A stretch of 64,000 nucleotides of DNA from the NCBI GenBank assembly GCA_964450385.1, contig CAYVEC010000004.1, positions 34,662 to 98,661 of the forward strand, given 5' to 3'. The position numbers were made by a program, and so were the translations under genes. Below are positions 27,001 through 42,000 of the stretch, piece after piece. This DNA comes from JAKLFA01 sp964450385 (GTDB taxonomy: Bacteria > Omnitrophota > Gorgyraeia > Zapsychrales > JANLHA01). Numbering within the stretch: position 1 is the stretch's first letter; each line of letters opens with the position of its first letter. The notes beneath the pieces were generated by a model. That model was not told the origin of the DNA, made no database searches, and saw nothing but the letters and a program-made list of their open reading frames with translations.

Positions 27001-30000
27001 CGGCCGTTCCGAACGCGGGTCTTGAGGGGGCGGTGCTTCCGGTTGTACCGGCGGCCCTTCCGGTCATGGCCCCGGCCGTTTTGCCTGCGCCGATGGGATT
27101 ATTCGCGCGGTGTTGGGAAGGCGTGGTTCTCGGGATCGAGGGGGTCTTTGGTGTGACCTCGGCGAGCGCTGATGAGACCCCGATGCCGGCAGGCGCTGAT
27201 ATTAGAGGATGGACGTTCTCTGATGTGGCAACCGGCAAGGGACTTCTGGATGGTCCGGCCTGGAACACAGCGCATCTTACCCCGATAAAGGAGGCCGGTG
27301 CGAGCGTCGTTCGAACCTATACACCGCCGTCAGCGGCGTTTATCACGGCGGCCCAGGCCCAGGGCCTTCAGTTGATCGTTGGTATCCCGTGGCAGTCGCC
27401 TGTCCAGGGCGGGGTGGACATTAAGAGCGGCAATTATAAAGACTATATCGCGGCGTGGAAAGATTCAGGCGCTATTCGGTATTGGGAGCTTGGCAATGAA
27501 TACAATTATCTCTTTAACAATCATCCGTCGCTGAGCCCGGACGGTCAAGGGGCTGATTCCTGGTACGCTGAATTAGAGAAGGCCGCTCAGGCGATTCGAG
27601 CGATTGATCCCAAGCACAGCGTGGCCACGGCTCATGGCGAGATCCCGAGCGCGGATGTTGTCAAGCGCGTGCCGAGCGTTCAGGTGTGGGGGATGAATAT
27701 TTATCGTGATGATAACCCCGGGAGCGTGGTTGGCGAATGCGCTGAGCTTCGCGCCCAGTTCCCTGATCGCGACCTGAGGTTCTATATTTCAGAGATGGGG
27801 GCAGATGCCTATGACGGCCGCGCGGCCCGCGAGGATGAGGAGGCCCAGGCCCGTATTGAAGCCGGCCTTTGGCGCGATCTCATGTTGGCGGTCTCGGCTG
27901 AGAAGGCCACGGCATGGTTCCACGGCGCGACGATGATGACATGGGTGGATGAGTATTGGAAGGATGCTACTGAAAATAATCCGGAGCAGCAGAGTGTCGG
28001 TTCCACCGGGGCGATCAATAATGCCGGCGACCGTCAGTCTCACGAGGAGTGGTATGGCGCGGTACGTGCGGATGGTACACCGAGGGCCGTCTATCGGCGG
28101 CTGCAGTCGATATGGGGGGGCCAGGGCGACATCGTGATCGTTGTTCAGAACGATGAGCGCTGGCAGCGGAAGGCCCAGTTGTCCCGCCTGGCAGCGATTG
28201 ACCGCCGCATCAGGGCCATTGAGGCGAAGAAGGCGGTTGTAGCGGCCGCGGCGGCAAAGACGCCTGTGGATGCTGTTGCGAAGACCACGAAGCCTGATGG
28301 CGAGGTCGTTTATCTGACAGCAGAACAGGTTAATAGTAACGACATGAAGGTCTCCTTCGTTCATTTAAAAGATCCGCTGAGGGGTGGGTATCTTTATTTC
28401 AATGATACGAACGAGAACGGCGAGATGGATAAGAATGAAGAGACGGTTGTTGAGCCCCAGCCTGATCAATCGACGCGCGGGGCTCGTTGGCTGCCCGTCT
28501 TGACCCCGGTCGTCGAGGCGCAGGGCCGGCAGGCCGTGGTTCAATTTAAAGCGAGCGCGCCGTACGTCCGCGAATTCCGCGCGCTTCATCAGGGGCGCCT
28601 CTACCTCTCCGAGGATGGCAAGACATTAAATATTGGAACCGAAGGGACCGTTGATCAATGGGTCATGGGCCGTATCGGGGTTTATGATACCGAGGCGCAG
28701 CGTTTCTGGATCCCGTTGACGGTTCGGGGATGGCGCCGGCTCAATGACGCGGATCCGACGAACGGGTACATCACAGGGGTTGAGATTGGCAAGGATGCTG
28801 CGAATGATCCGGTCTATAAACTCTATGCGCATCAGTTTACGACACAGGCCGGACAAACCGTCGAAGGGGCGGTTATCGAGCTTTCACGGCTCGGGCGCAC
28901 GTATGCCGAAAGTGAGGAGATGCGGCTCATGCGCGCGTTCGGGGTTGCTCAGACGGAAAATTTTGGGTCCGTTCCGTTCTCGCAGGGCGGCGTGATCCAG
29001 GGCATGCTCCGCGATGAGATGTATTTTACAGGCACGCCGGTTGAGGGGAAGACGGATCCGAAGGGGCGGTCGGTTTATCGGAACGAGGTCAATAACTTTA
29101 CGGTTCAGGGGCCGGAAAGTCAGCCGATGCCGGCGGGGACAACGGTTTTGAAGATCGGCCGAGAGAGCGAATTCAACGAGACTGAACTCCGCAGCCTGAG
29201 ATCCGGCTATGGCTTCCTCGATCATCCGGTGCACGGTCGGTTCTATATTAACCGGGCCCTCTGGGAACAGTTGTCAGCCGACGGCGGTATTGAGGTTGAA
29301 CAGGCCGCAGGCACAGACGGCACCCACAGAGAGGATTTTATCCTCAGGGCCGGTGCCAATGTCCAATATCAGAATATGGATCTTTCCGGCGCGGTCATGA
29401 AGCCGGGCAAACGCGCCCAGCCGTATCTCTATAAGGGGTATGCTGAGAAGGTTTTTGCTGGACATGATATTGTCCTGTTCCGTGAGGGGCAGGTCGACAA
29501 GATCTATCCATCTCTTGATGAATTAACACAATTGTGGCACGAGGACACAGGGCTTCTTGAGATATACGGTGAAGAGGTGATTGATGAGTTCGAAGAGGCG
29601 CAGACGGTGATGCGGATCGCGCGAGATGTCGGGCCGATGAAGAGGGGCGACGTCCTTGAGGTGAGAAAAGGGTCCGCTGCCGCGGCCTGGTTGGACAGCA
29701 TCCGCAATAGATATTTTGGAGAAGACGTTCTCGGCGCTTATCACACACCGCAGGGAACGATCCTCATTAGTGAGGAGAGCGAGATTGCTTCGTTGATCGA
29801 TCGGGAGGTCGGCAAGTCAGGGAAGATCAATCTCAGAGGCGTTCCGGTTCCTGGCAAAGATGCTCTGACCCTTCATGTGACGCGAGATTTTGAAGTCAGA
29901 GGGATGGCGGTGGCAAAGGGCTCGGTCTTGGAATTCCATCCGAAGTCCCGGACAGCGGAAAAGATAGAGCTGGCGAAGGAGTCGTGGGAACTTGGCTCGG

Positions 30001-33000
30001 TTGATACATTCATGGGTTCATTTGAGTTAAGCGCGGACATGTTGTTGGATGTATTGATCAAAGCGAACGGCCGGATGGTGGTCACGCCGGCAGTCGACGC
30101 CTTCCATGATGTCGCGTATGTCTGGGAAGGACGCGATGTTGAGATCGCTGGCGTGCTCTATGACGAGGCTGTTTCTAATATGAAAGAGGAGGCCTTTGTC
30201 CATGTCAAACAAAGTATAGATGAACTTGCACAGGGCATGGATCTGGTCAGCGGCCGCGACGAGGTGCTCACTCACATCACCCTGCCTGATGGCGGTCAGA
30301 TCCCGTTAACGATCGGGATGCTGTCAGATCTTATGCTCAGGCAGAACGGCGGCGCGAAGGGGGCTCTCGGGATCCTCTCACATCGCGATGAACGCGGCAT
30401 CCGTCACGCTCAATGGGTGATCTTTGGTTATGTGCATCATGACGCGTCCGAGACTCGCGTGATCGACAGTGCACCGGTGGAGATGACGCTCAAGATGATG
30501 GCTGCTATGAAGAGATTGTCTGCGGGCCGGTATGTGGTGACCGAAACAAACGGCACAGCCTACTACATGGATACGATCAATCTTGGTGAGATGTTGAGCC
30601 CGAAGAACGCGGGACGGTATAAGCAGGTTGCCTGGAATGGTGAGGATGGCGAGCCGGTGCGCCGCTACTACCTCGGTGATTCCCTTGAGACCACCCTGGT
30701 CGAGAGCATCGCGGTTTCGGATAGCAAGAATGCCGAGAGACCGATATATCGGGTGATGAGCGATGGGACATTGGGCGAGCAGATCGCCACGGCTAGATGG
30801 ATGCGGGAGGTTGATCAAGAATTTGAGATCGACGGGGCACCTGAACGCATTCAGGCTCAGGTTTATGAAAAACGATCCTATCCGTCAGGGCTTTATGAGG
30901 ACGCCCTTGGCGTTGCCCGTGACGGGAAGACGGTCCTTGAATTTTATCGGCGGCCGATCATTCTGGCCAATGGGAAATCGGTGGAAGGCAAGGTCATTGT
31001 CGGGTTCCGCAGCCGCGAGGATCGTCCAGTCTATTATTACAACACGAGTTATGAGCTTCTTGACCGCGAGGGGAATCCTCTCCGTGAGAGCACAAAGGAT
31101 TGTGTTGTCGGCCGCGCGGTCAGGACCGGGGATCGGTTGGCCGAGCTTCCTGAAGGCCTGCCAGAGGCGTTCCGTAAGGCCTATGCCCGCGCCGAGGTTG
31201 TGGGCGGGATTTCGATCGCGGAGGAGAGGGATTTCAATGATAATTTCGTCCGCGGGTATCTCATCCAGATCGGCGGCAGGGATGAGATCATAGGGCGTAT
31301 TCAACAGTCTTTTGAAGGCACGGAAAGGAATCGTTTTTCGATTGAATTTTCCTTCAAGATAGACGGCAGAGAACAGCTTGTTAAATATGACGCGCACAAG
31401 AACGGCACCTTGTACACGACGGATGATGGGCCTCGTTCCGTGTTCTCTGTGGCAGCGGTGGATGCGACGAGCGGCAAGAAGGCGCTTGCCTATAGCTTTA
31501 AGGTAGAGAATCCTACCGAGGGCCTTGGAAAGCTTCTCCGAGTTGGCGCCACGAGTGAAGAGATCCTGCAGGGCCTTGCCGAAGCTGCTCAAGCCGGGAT
31601 CCTTCAAGAGGCAACGATCCTTGAGTACCAGGGGGTTCCTGGGGCGCTGGGCCTTGCCAACCAATCAACAACGTATCGTTGGAATGAAGGATGGGAGGAG
31701 ATAGACAGAAGCCGGTTGACGTATACCGATGGAAGCCTTATTGAGGACATTAACAATGCCGATGTGAGGCGGCTGCGCGATGGCATGGATCGGATCTATT
31801 TCAGAGGCCAGAAGTCGTTTAGGCACGACGGCCTTCGTATGACAACTGAGTATGCGGAAAGCAAGACGATCTCGGGGGATATGGTAGCAACGGCTACGGG
31901 CAAGACAGGGGAAAATGGGGACTTCATCCCGAATTCTAAGATCTATAGTTTTTATTCACATGGCGAGCAGCTCAGCGGGGTTTATGATGTGGCCTCTAAA
32001 ACGGTGCGCACGATCTTTGATGAGAACGGACAGGAGAGGATCGACGGATATTCTAACAATACGGCCGTGAAGGACGGGAAGGTTTATTACAAGACAAAGC
32101 AGGGTCAGGTGACCGATGAGGTGGCCCAGAAGTTTGCCGCAAGCGAGGACAAGTATGATTTTCTGGCAACACATTTGGCTAAGCATCATGACATTTCGTT
32201 TAAACACATTAAATTGGTTCGAGAAGAAGTGCAGACTATCAATGGCCAATTAGTTGCCGTGATGAGCGGGCATCAGCAGCGCCAGGAAGACAACCGCCTG
32301 CCAGTTTCAGGAACAGCCAGATATATGATGACATTTGAGTATCCGACCCATGGAGAGCGGCGCTTTGCTAATGAGGTCGTGATGTATGCGGTGAATCATG
32401 GCGACCTGAAGAATCCAGAGGTTTATGGGGAGAAACGCGAGATCAGCTGGTCAAAGAACCCGCGCTTTATGGTGGCGAAAGATGTTTCTGGTCAACCGGT
32501 TGCAGTCGTTGTTTATGACACAGAGGAAACCCGCAAGTCGAAACAAAGTCTGGCTGGCCGCGCGTTACGGTTAGATAACGGCAACATCTTCGCAGAATAC
32601 CAGCAAGGGAGATTTTTATCCACCAGAGATGCGGCGACCTTCTATTCAGAGCAGGGATTCCCTGTTCAGACGGATCGAGTGGCGAATGGGTTTGACGCGG
32701 CTCTTGGTAATAGCGGCTTCAGGCGGCCGTTCCAGCGCCATTACATTGTTCAGGTCAATCCTGAGGATATGAGCTCTGAGGTCTCCAAGTTGGAGCGGAA
32801 GAACGGTCCTGTTAACGGATACTTCTTTATTTTCAATGAGGATGTCAGGTCAGGGCGCAGCGGCAGGGAGGTCTGCCTGGACATCGTTTCGTTTAACGAT
32901 GCCTTCTTTAATAATAATTTATTGGGTGGTCTGCAGATGACAGAAGAGGTCTGGAACAGATATTTCGGTCCGCAGAGTGCCGGCCGGATTTTTGCGAATG

Positions 33001-36000
33001 TCGGGATCGGGGGCTATTCGAGCACGCGTGATCTGGTCCAACGCGGTGTTGCTTTATATCACGAAGACGACATGATTTATGAGAAGCCCAGCCTGATGAG
33101 CCCGGAGCGGTGGATGGATTATGAGGGCCGCGGGTTTAAGGAATATTTTGAGATTCATGACCGGCACAATGTGAAGAATTCCTGGATCGGCAACGCCGGC
33201 AAATTACTTACAAACGAGTGCCTGTATCCGGTTGTCTTTGTAACAACCATCGCGTTTGTGCTCGTGTCGTTGATTACGGTTTTTGGTCTGATGAACACTA
33301 CGGGATTGATTTCAGTGCTTCATTTTAGCGGACTTGGGAAGACCGAGTGGGGCCGCCGGCTGAACGAGGCATCGCAGAGTCTCGGCGTGAGAATAGCCGA
33401 GGCATGGTTGAAAAAGGTGTTTGGGTGGATCGTGGGTGCCGGCGTGATGTTTATGATCGGACTCATCGGGTCTAATATCGTGACCGGCGGGGAGCTGATC
33501 TTTTCGTCGTTCGGGCTTTCGATGGGGTATTGGATGATGGGGATCTGGCTTGGCATTATTTTTATTAAGCACGCCTTCATCCCCTTGGCCGGCTGGCTGC
33601 TCGCCAAGCGGGTGACGCCTAAAACACTGCCGAAACAATATCATCCGATGCGTTTTGATATATGGAAGCGTGTTCGCGCCGGCTTTATTGATCGTCATTT
33701 GAATCTGGCGGGCGCGTTTTTTGAATATGAAATGATGCTCTATGATCAGGATTTGACACGGCTTATGGATCATTTTTATCCTGATCAGGGGGGCAATAAA
33801 CGGATAATGGACTATCGCGTGGAGATTAGCAAAGACATTGAAACCTATAATCGCATGCAAGATGGTGATCCGCAAAAAGAAATACGGCGTCGTTCGATTA
33901 TTGAGCGATGGTTTTTAAACCCGATCTTCCAGTTCTGGCTTATGGTCGAAACGGATCAGCACAAGAAGTCCGAAAATTATAATAAAGGGAAAAAGCCCCT
34001 TAAGTTGCTCGGGGTGTACGAGCGTCGCGGATTGGAGTACTTTGTCCTGAGCGACCGGGACCTCAGGCGGTTCTTTGAGGATTTCCTGAGCGAGGTTAAA
34101 AGAAATCCGGACGATTTTCTTAACGAAAAGAAGGAGCCGATGGCGAAATTTAATCTCCTTGAATATCTGATCAGGAAAGAATTGGCTACAGGGAAGGCCG
34201 ATGATATCTACATTGCGGCTAAGGGCAGCAAACCTGACAAGGATTTTGATGTGATCGACGAGGCGTTCTTATTTGAGATTAAGAAGGCATTGAAAGAGAA
34301 ATATAACGAGGTCGGGCTGAAACAGCCGTCGTTCCCGATTAAATTAAATAAGTGGTGGCACGTGATCTTTGTGTCTGCCGAGGCCATCTTGTTTGTGTTA
34401 AGCGCCGTTATCCTTATTTCACCGATCTTGGCATGGATCGGCGTTCCTGGCATATCGGTTTTGATCGTGTCGTTGAGGGGCGCCTTGTTCTATGGCCTGG
34501 TCTTAGTCTGGTTTGGACGCATCATTGTGAAGTATCAGAAACATATTGTTTTCCATTTGACGGATTGGCCCAGGGCCTTGTTGAGGATATTTGCGACGAA
34601 AAATGCTTATTATTATGATAAGGTCCGGACAGAGGATCTTACGGAGATTGTCGGACCCAGGGCGCCAGGATTATTTGATCGTCTTCTTGAACTTGGATAT
34701 ATCCGCCGGGATCGGGTGAATGCCTCCCGCGGCATTGTTCAAGATCTGAGTAGAGAGGTTACGTCTGAGCAGTTATTCGAAGCTATCGGTGAGAGCGGAT
34801 ACACCGAGCAAGAGATCAAGGATGTACATCGTTTGTTGGTCAACCGCCTGAGACGGGCGGACCAGATCGCGGTTAAAGTTCATTTCTTCAAGGCGTATTG
34901 GACATGGCTCTTTTATTCGAATGCCGTTATCTGGTTGGGCGGGTGGTATTTCTTTAGCCTTGTCGCGCCTGGCGCATGGGCATGGGTTCCGGCGACATTC
35001 TTGCTGATCCTGATCTCGCGCGAGTCGATGAGAGGGTGGTGGTACCTCTTTGTTGAAGCGGCCATGCGGAGCATTGAGAAGAATCAGCGGTGGCATACAT
35101 ATAAATCCTACAAGCAGATTGACTGGGAGGGGATCGGTCTTGTCCGAGGCAATCCGCTGTTAAAAGAATTTTATAAAGAGGTTTTGGTGAACACGACCTT
35201 AAAGAAGATGTATCTTGTCGGGTCGGCCCACGCCGGAGCCCTCCTGCGCTTTATTGACGGGACCAGCGAGAGCATTGCGTCAGAGGTGCCCGGCATTGGG
35301 GCAGAGGCCCAGGAGGAGATCGTCAAATTCTTTAATCAGGTCATTATGGTGACGACCATCGCCGGCAGTGAAGAGAAGTTGATGCAGCAGATCGATGGGT
35401 GGGCATTACAGATGCTTTTACCGGCGGTCTTTAAGGGAACAGGGAAGAAGCGCATTCTGCCGTCTGTGGATTTCCTTGACGGGGAAGAGCTTGACGGCGA
35501 GAAATATAAGCAAAACAATCAGCTGATCAAGTCCGGGTTCTATATGTTAAAACACGCGAAGCATCAGTCGTGGAGGATCTTTATTGATGAGGGCTTCCGG
35601 AAGGTCTTGGGCATTGAACTTGAACAGCGCGGGATGAAGGGGGTTCGGTTAACAGCCGATCAATGGAACGGGATGGTGGGGCAGCTCTTGGATTCTGACA
35701 CGACCCTTCGACGATCGATCGACCTGGTTGCCGATTGCTTGTTGACCAATAAGCCTGGATTGGACAAAAAGAAGGTGCCTGAGGCTGTGGAGAGGGCGTT
35801 TATCACGGGGTGGATCATGTACCGTGCTGATGGGTATCTGAAGACACTGATCTTGAGTGAGATCGCGGCTGAGGCCGTTTATAAAGTATTTTTACGGTAT
35901 CGGTATATGAAGATGCATCCGGATGCGGCCAGTCACTCCGAGAGCCAGGTGTGGCAGGGGATCTTCAGAGATGCGGTAACGGCTCGCTTGGCGCGGGTTG

Positions 36001-39000
36001 CCAGGCGGGATGGCCTGAGGGATCCGGAGTCAAATGATGTTGAGACCTTGATGAGCGGCCTCAGGAGTGACCTTGAGCGCCGCATGGGGGCGAAGCTTAG
36101 AAGGGATCTCGCGATCGAACTTGATAAGAAGGCCGCCGAGCTTACCGATGAGGAGTATGAGACGTACGTCTATAAAAAGCTTGCGTTGGCAGAATATCTT
36201 CAATTCGTTCATATCCATGAGGACATTGATCCGAATCTAAAAACAGCGGAGCAAAAAGAGGATCCGAAGGCGATCCGTGAGATCCTGGTGGATAACGGCG
36301 AATATGCCTTGAATAAGTACAACAATAAGACGATCGTCTCGACCATCGATCCTAAAAAGGGCGACCGCATTGCTGAGGAAGATTTGTCATTCGATTACGA
36401 AGCCGGGGCGAGTTGGGTTCCTAAAACGTCAAAGTGGGCGAATGCCACGCGATTTATCGAGAAGTTTTTAATGGATCGAGGACATGATGACGCCATGGTC
36501 TTTAACCTTGACCGCGATCAGTTCTTCTCTCCGGCAGACTGGTTCTTGTTGCCCTTGGTGAACATCCAGTTTTCAGAGGATCCCACGAAGGGCGCGGTCA
36601 TGACGCGGATGGAAGATAAGGTGAGCTTTGTCGGTGACGTGGCCGCAGATCATAAGGTCGCGGAGGATGTCTGGAACCTCCGCGTCTTAGGAGCAGAGAG
36701 CCACATCGGGACACATTCGTTTTATGGTCCCGGGATCGTCCGTTGGAGGGTCATGGGGCAGTGGGGCGCGTATTTTACGAATATCGAGGATACCGGTGCC
36801 GCGCACGAGGCCCAGATGCTCGGCTATCGGATGGAATTCTGTCCGGAGATCCTGTTCGGGCGTCCGCGCGAGATGGTCCAGTCGTCGATCCTTGCCTTCC
36901 AGATGAGATTCGGCGGCCTGGTGCTCGACGAATTTTTGAGCACGCACAATCAGCGCTATATGTTATCTGATCAGCTTCATTGGACAGAAAAGCTCACGAT
37001 CTTCCAGAATTTCGATTTCTATTTTAACAAACCCATGGTCACGATTTTCAATGTGTTGATTTTTATCTTTTCCATGTTTTTGCCTCTGGCCCCGTTTGCC
37101 TATTTTGCTCTTCCGCTGTTCTTTGTCATGATCCAGTATGTTATGGCAGAGGCGATCACGGCAGGTGGCGTGCGGCTCTTTACGAGCAAGTATGGGCTGG
37201 TCAAGGGGATCCTGAAGTATCTGGGCCGTATGTGGAGCATTGTCTTTACCTTTGGCGTCCTGGTTCCGCTTCATGATGAAAAGACCCGCGGGGCCCATGA
37301 GGGGACGGCCGGGTTGTTCAGCGGCGGCGTTAAAGACATTATTTATCCGCTCGCGACGTTTGAGGAATTGTACAACAAATATCGAACGTCTATCCGCGTC
37401 GGCATGATGCTCTTGGCGATCATTGGGTTCGCGCCGGCGCATCCTTTGGCCATGGCGACGCAATGGTTTTTCTATCTTTTGCCGATCGTCTTTATCTATG
37501 GCGGATTCATGAAGAACGGTTATAAGAGACGGGGCGTAACGGTCAGCATGGTCTCGTCCTTGGCGATTTATCTTGTTTTAGGCGGGGTGTCTGTGTTCGG
37601 CGTTATGGCGATCCCCGGGATCGTGATCGGCGCGGCCATGATGATTCCGTGGCTGGTCGTTCTTGTGTCTCAATTCATGAAGAATAAAGGGAATGTTAAG
37701 GCCACGTTCGAATATTTCTCGAGAGATCAAAAGATCCGCGGGATCGCCCACGGGACCATGGCAGCGCTTCTGATGGCAGTTGAGATCTCCTTACAGCTTG
37801 TCTTTGCGGTCGCGGCCTTTGTAGACGCCGTTGGAACCATTCTCCTCAGCGCCGCGTTCTGGAAGGGGCAGATGGGGATCAAGGGGGTCATAAAAAATGG
37901 CAACGAGAGGTTTAGAAAGCATAATATTTTTGAAGATGTTTTTGCCTGGATATCATTAACGGTCAAGAGCAGCAAGATCGAAAAAGAGAAGGCGGCTCAC
38001 TCAGCGTTGTCGATCATGGACTTTTATTTGGGGGCGGATCCTGGGGTGCTTGATACAGCGGTGAAGGGGCTGTGGTTTAATGCAGGGGCCAAACATGACA
38101 ATGCGGTCAAATGGAACCGTCGTTATTCGGCTGGCTTCTGGGTGGCTGGGGCTGTTATCGTGGCCGGCCTCATATTCGATGCGGCCGCCGTGGCCTGGTT
38201 AGCCGGAGGGATGTTCGGAGCGATTGTTCTTCTCTACGCCGGGGCGAATATGAAACGCTTCGCATCAGGCAAACGTCCTGAGGCCATCTATGGGAAGACC
38301 GTCGAGGATACAACAGCGATCAAGGCTGTTAAATTGGCGCTTGTCTATAGTTTAGTCGTGCCGTTCTATTGGCTCAACGAGGCCATGAAGTGGCAGATCG
38401 CTGGAAAATCGTTGATACACATCATCAACGATCCTTCGGTGGATCAATACGATCGATTAGACGCGGTTAAGGCCTTAGGATCACCGCTTCTTGGACTTAA
38501 GGGCAACCCGATCGTGTTCGAGAAATTTATAACGATCGCTCGAGACGGGAAGGATCTGTATCGTGGGTATCGAGCAGAGACGGTTGAAAAGATCCGTGTC
38601 GCTGCGATCGAGGGGTTGGCCGCGCTTAAATATAAGGACGCTGTTCCTTTGCTTAACCAGTTGGCTGGTTTGAACGAATCTGAAGGTATACGTGAAGCGG
38701 CTGTCAAGGCCCTTCTCGCGTTGAAGGCCTCCCAGGAGCTTCTGATCTCGGTGTTAGAGCATGCTATATCTGATCAGGATGTGAAGAGTTTGACCAAAAG
38801 CAAGGCGCGTGATTTCTTGGCCTGCTTGGATCGGACAGATCCGGTCACGGATGCAGAGTTGTTTGAGGTGGTTTTGGATGAGGAGGAAGATGCTGCCGCT
38901 GCGCCTGAGCAGGGGGCACAGACCGCGGTATCGGCAGAAACAGATGCCAATCGTTCGCAGGCGCCGCCAGCCGGTGAGAATCCTGAAACGCAGGCTGCGG

Positions 39001-42000
39001 CCCGGCCCGATACGACCACCGACACGAATCGTTCACAGGGCCCGCCGGCAGACCGTGCGATGATCGTTAAGCACGCTGATCAGGTAACGGAAGAGGAGTG
39101 GGCGCGCGTTCGTGAGATCAGAGTCTTCACTGAATTTGAAGAACAGACATACCGTTTTCTCCATCCGGATGTTCTTTCCGCTCGAAAAGGACCGACTTTT
39201 ATCGTTGAGCGGATCCACAATAAATATAATCAGGGTCTCGATTTAAAAGAGGTAGAGTCAAAGCTTTCCTCTGGATATCCTTTTGTCTCGATCCTTGAAG
39301 GAGACCAGGTCTGGTTTGATGCCTTGCGTAATGCCGTTCGGTCTGAGGGCAATCCGTCAGGACTTCTGGATGCGGAGGTAACAAGTATTTTTGTTGCGCC
39401 GCTGGATATCGCTGAAGCCCCTGCCCAGGTGGCGGCGCAGAAGGAGGAGACTTTTGAGGCCGAGGTAAGAAGGGCCAATGAGGACCGGATCGCGTATGTC
39501 TCTGATCAAGAAACAATGGCGATGTTATGGGAAATTCGTATTGTCGGATTTGTGAAGGCCTTTACGAAATTTGATGCTGTCAGGATTCAGTCCTTTATTA
39601 AACATATTGACTCTGATGCGGTCTCTTCATGCACGATCACTGATGAGGAGCGACGGCACATCTCAGCAGAGATCAGCCGCGTTATCAGCGAGGATGAGAC
39701 GATCGCGGATAAAAGGTCTGCTAATCGGACGGCTCAGGATGTCCTTTCCGCGTTGAGCGGCCATGAAATTAAAGTCCTCTTGTTCTTCCAGCAGGTTCTT
39801 TTCACACAGATGCTTCAGCGGTTGGCCCTTCGATCAATGAAGAACAACAAGCCGCTTCCGATGAATCGCCGGACTCCGGACGGAAAAAAGGCCGATACGA
39901 TCACGCGCGTCGCCAATTCCTTAAAAGAGATGATCGGCGCGGCGGACTATAAATATACCATTATCAATTCCTATGATCCCACTCTTCAAAAACTTGAACG
40001 GGCCAAGCGGCAATTCTTCGTTTATGTCTTTTCAGACCTGTTGCGGGCTGCTGAGCAGCGCGGGAATCTCCCGGCCGGCAATAGTATCGCAGCCCTTCTT
40101 GGGCGAATGGCGAATGTTGATGATGAAGAGGCTTGTTGGGCCGCTTTGGATGAGGCGGCACGTCTTCTCGAAGCGGCTGTGAAGAACGGATTAGCAGGGT
40201 CATCAAAATTGAGCATCTTTTCGGGCCCGTCTGCCGGCGGCAAGGGCGAGATGTGGAGCGCCTGCTGCAGCCGGTATCCGAAGCTGTTTAGAAAATTAAT
40301 GCTGTATGCTGATCATGATCGGGAGCCCGATGGCAAGGGACGCCGTTTTGCTTCGGTGACGAAGAACGATGGCGTCCTGTTTGAGGATCTTATTGAGTAT
40401 CTTCGGGCGCCGCAGAACGCGAAACCGAACATCACGGCTTGGGGTCATAAAAAGGTCATTATTGCCGCGGCATCTGTTTTGAAGGGACAGCAGTTCATTC
40501 GTATTTACACGGCCCTGATGCGGATCTTGTCTAATAAGAAGATGGATCCAAAGGTACTGGCTGGGGTGAAAAAGGCTGTTCCGGTTTTGATTGCTGCGCT
40601 CGCCATTCCTGATCTCACCGGCGTCGTTAAGGACCTTTCCGATAAGTATCAGGGCATCAAGACCACGGCAAAGCTAATCATCTATTCCGGCCCGCCCGGT
40701 GGAGGCAAGAGCCTGGTCTGGGATGGTTTTCAAGCGGGCATGAAAGAACTTTTTGATCGAGGGCTTGTTGATAAGTTTATTTTATTCCACACGCGAGGTA
40801 TTCGCCAAGGCGAAACGCAAGGCAAAGAGTATCATTTCCGCACGGAGGCGCATCTAAAGGAATTGGAGAGAAGAGGGCTCATTATTACGGCGGTCGTTAA
40901 TGACCAGCTGCAGGGCTTAGCTTTGGTAGATTTTGAGGATGAATTTGACGATCCTACTCAGGGCGGGGTGACGAATAAAGCGCAGATCGCGGGCTTGGCA
41001 TCAAAACTCATTCAGGATAAGATCACCATCCTCGAGGGCGGATTGGGGTGGTTTGATCAATTAAATGTGTTTTTTGCGGATCGGATGGCTTCCCGGAGCG
41101 AGTTTGCGGGTGTCAATAATGATGGATTGATGAGCATTTTTGTCTCGCCTTTTACAGAAGACAGGATTAAGGAGATTGAAAAGGCGCACGCGGATGAGAT
41201 CGTGAAGATGCAGCGAGGATATGAGCGGGGGATCGCGTTGCACGAAGAGGAGTATCAGGCCGCGGTGGCCAGGCAGGCTATCCTGAAACCGGAAATTGAA
41301 TCGTTGATCGCTCAGGGCAGAGAGGCATTAGCAGCAGCGTGGCCGAATTTAAAAACACGGATGTTTGATATGATGGGTCACGCCGCCTTTGATGAGGATG
41401 TTCAGGCGGCCAGTAAATCGGCGACGGGCAAGGACGAGAGCGCAACGAAAGAGGGCGCTCTACGCATGGCGTCACAGCGTGAAACCGTTATTCGTATTCA
41501 TAAGAGAGAAACGGGTGAGGCTAAAAAAGTCATTGACACTGTCGAGCAGATGATTAAAAACGGTGAACTCGACAAGATACAGGGGTTATTGGGAAAGACA
41601 GACACTATTCGCAAGGTTCTGTATACGCCGATCAAGGAAAAGGAATTAAGAGATCGTGCCGCTGAGGCCGGAACGCAGGTTATTCGGCGCGGTGATTATC
41701 ATACCCGTCTTTATAATATCTTTAAAAAGACGGACGACGAAGTTAAGAAATTAAAGCTCGAGCTGGGTACTGATTTTGCGATTGCCGCCCTCGTGAATTT
41801 ATATCAAAAAATGGAAGCCCTAAAGGCCCGTCGTCAAAATACCCCTGACCAGCATGCAGAGGCCCGTCAACAGACGGTTGCCAACAATCCTGATGTTCAC
41901 GCTCCTCCGGCGCAGGCCCAGGGCGCAGAGCGCGCACCTCAGCCCCGCTCGCAGGACAGGGGCATGCTGGGCAGGGCGGATCGGCGCGAGAATCGCTCAG

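Noticed and set aside
30763..31293. A 176-codon + strand frame offset from the giant frame
   Set aside because: Arg/Gly/Ser-rich shadow sequence with no motif. The giant frame over the same bases is normally structured.
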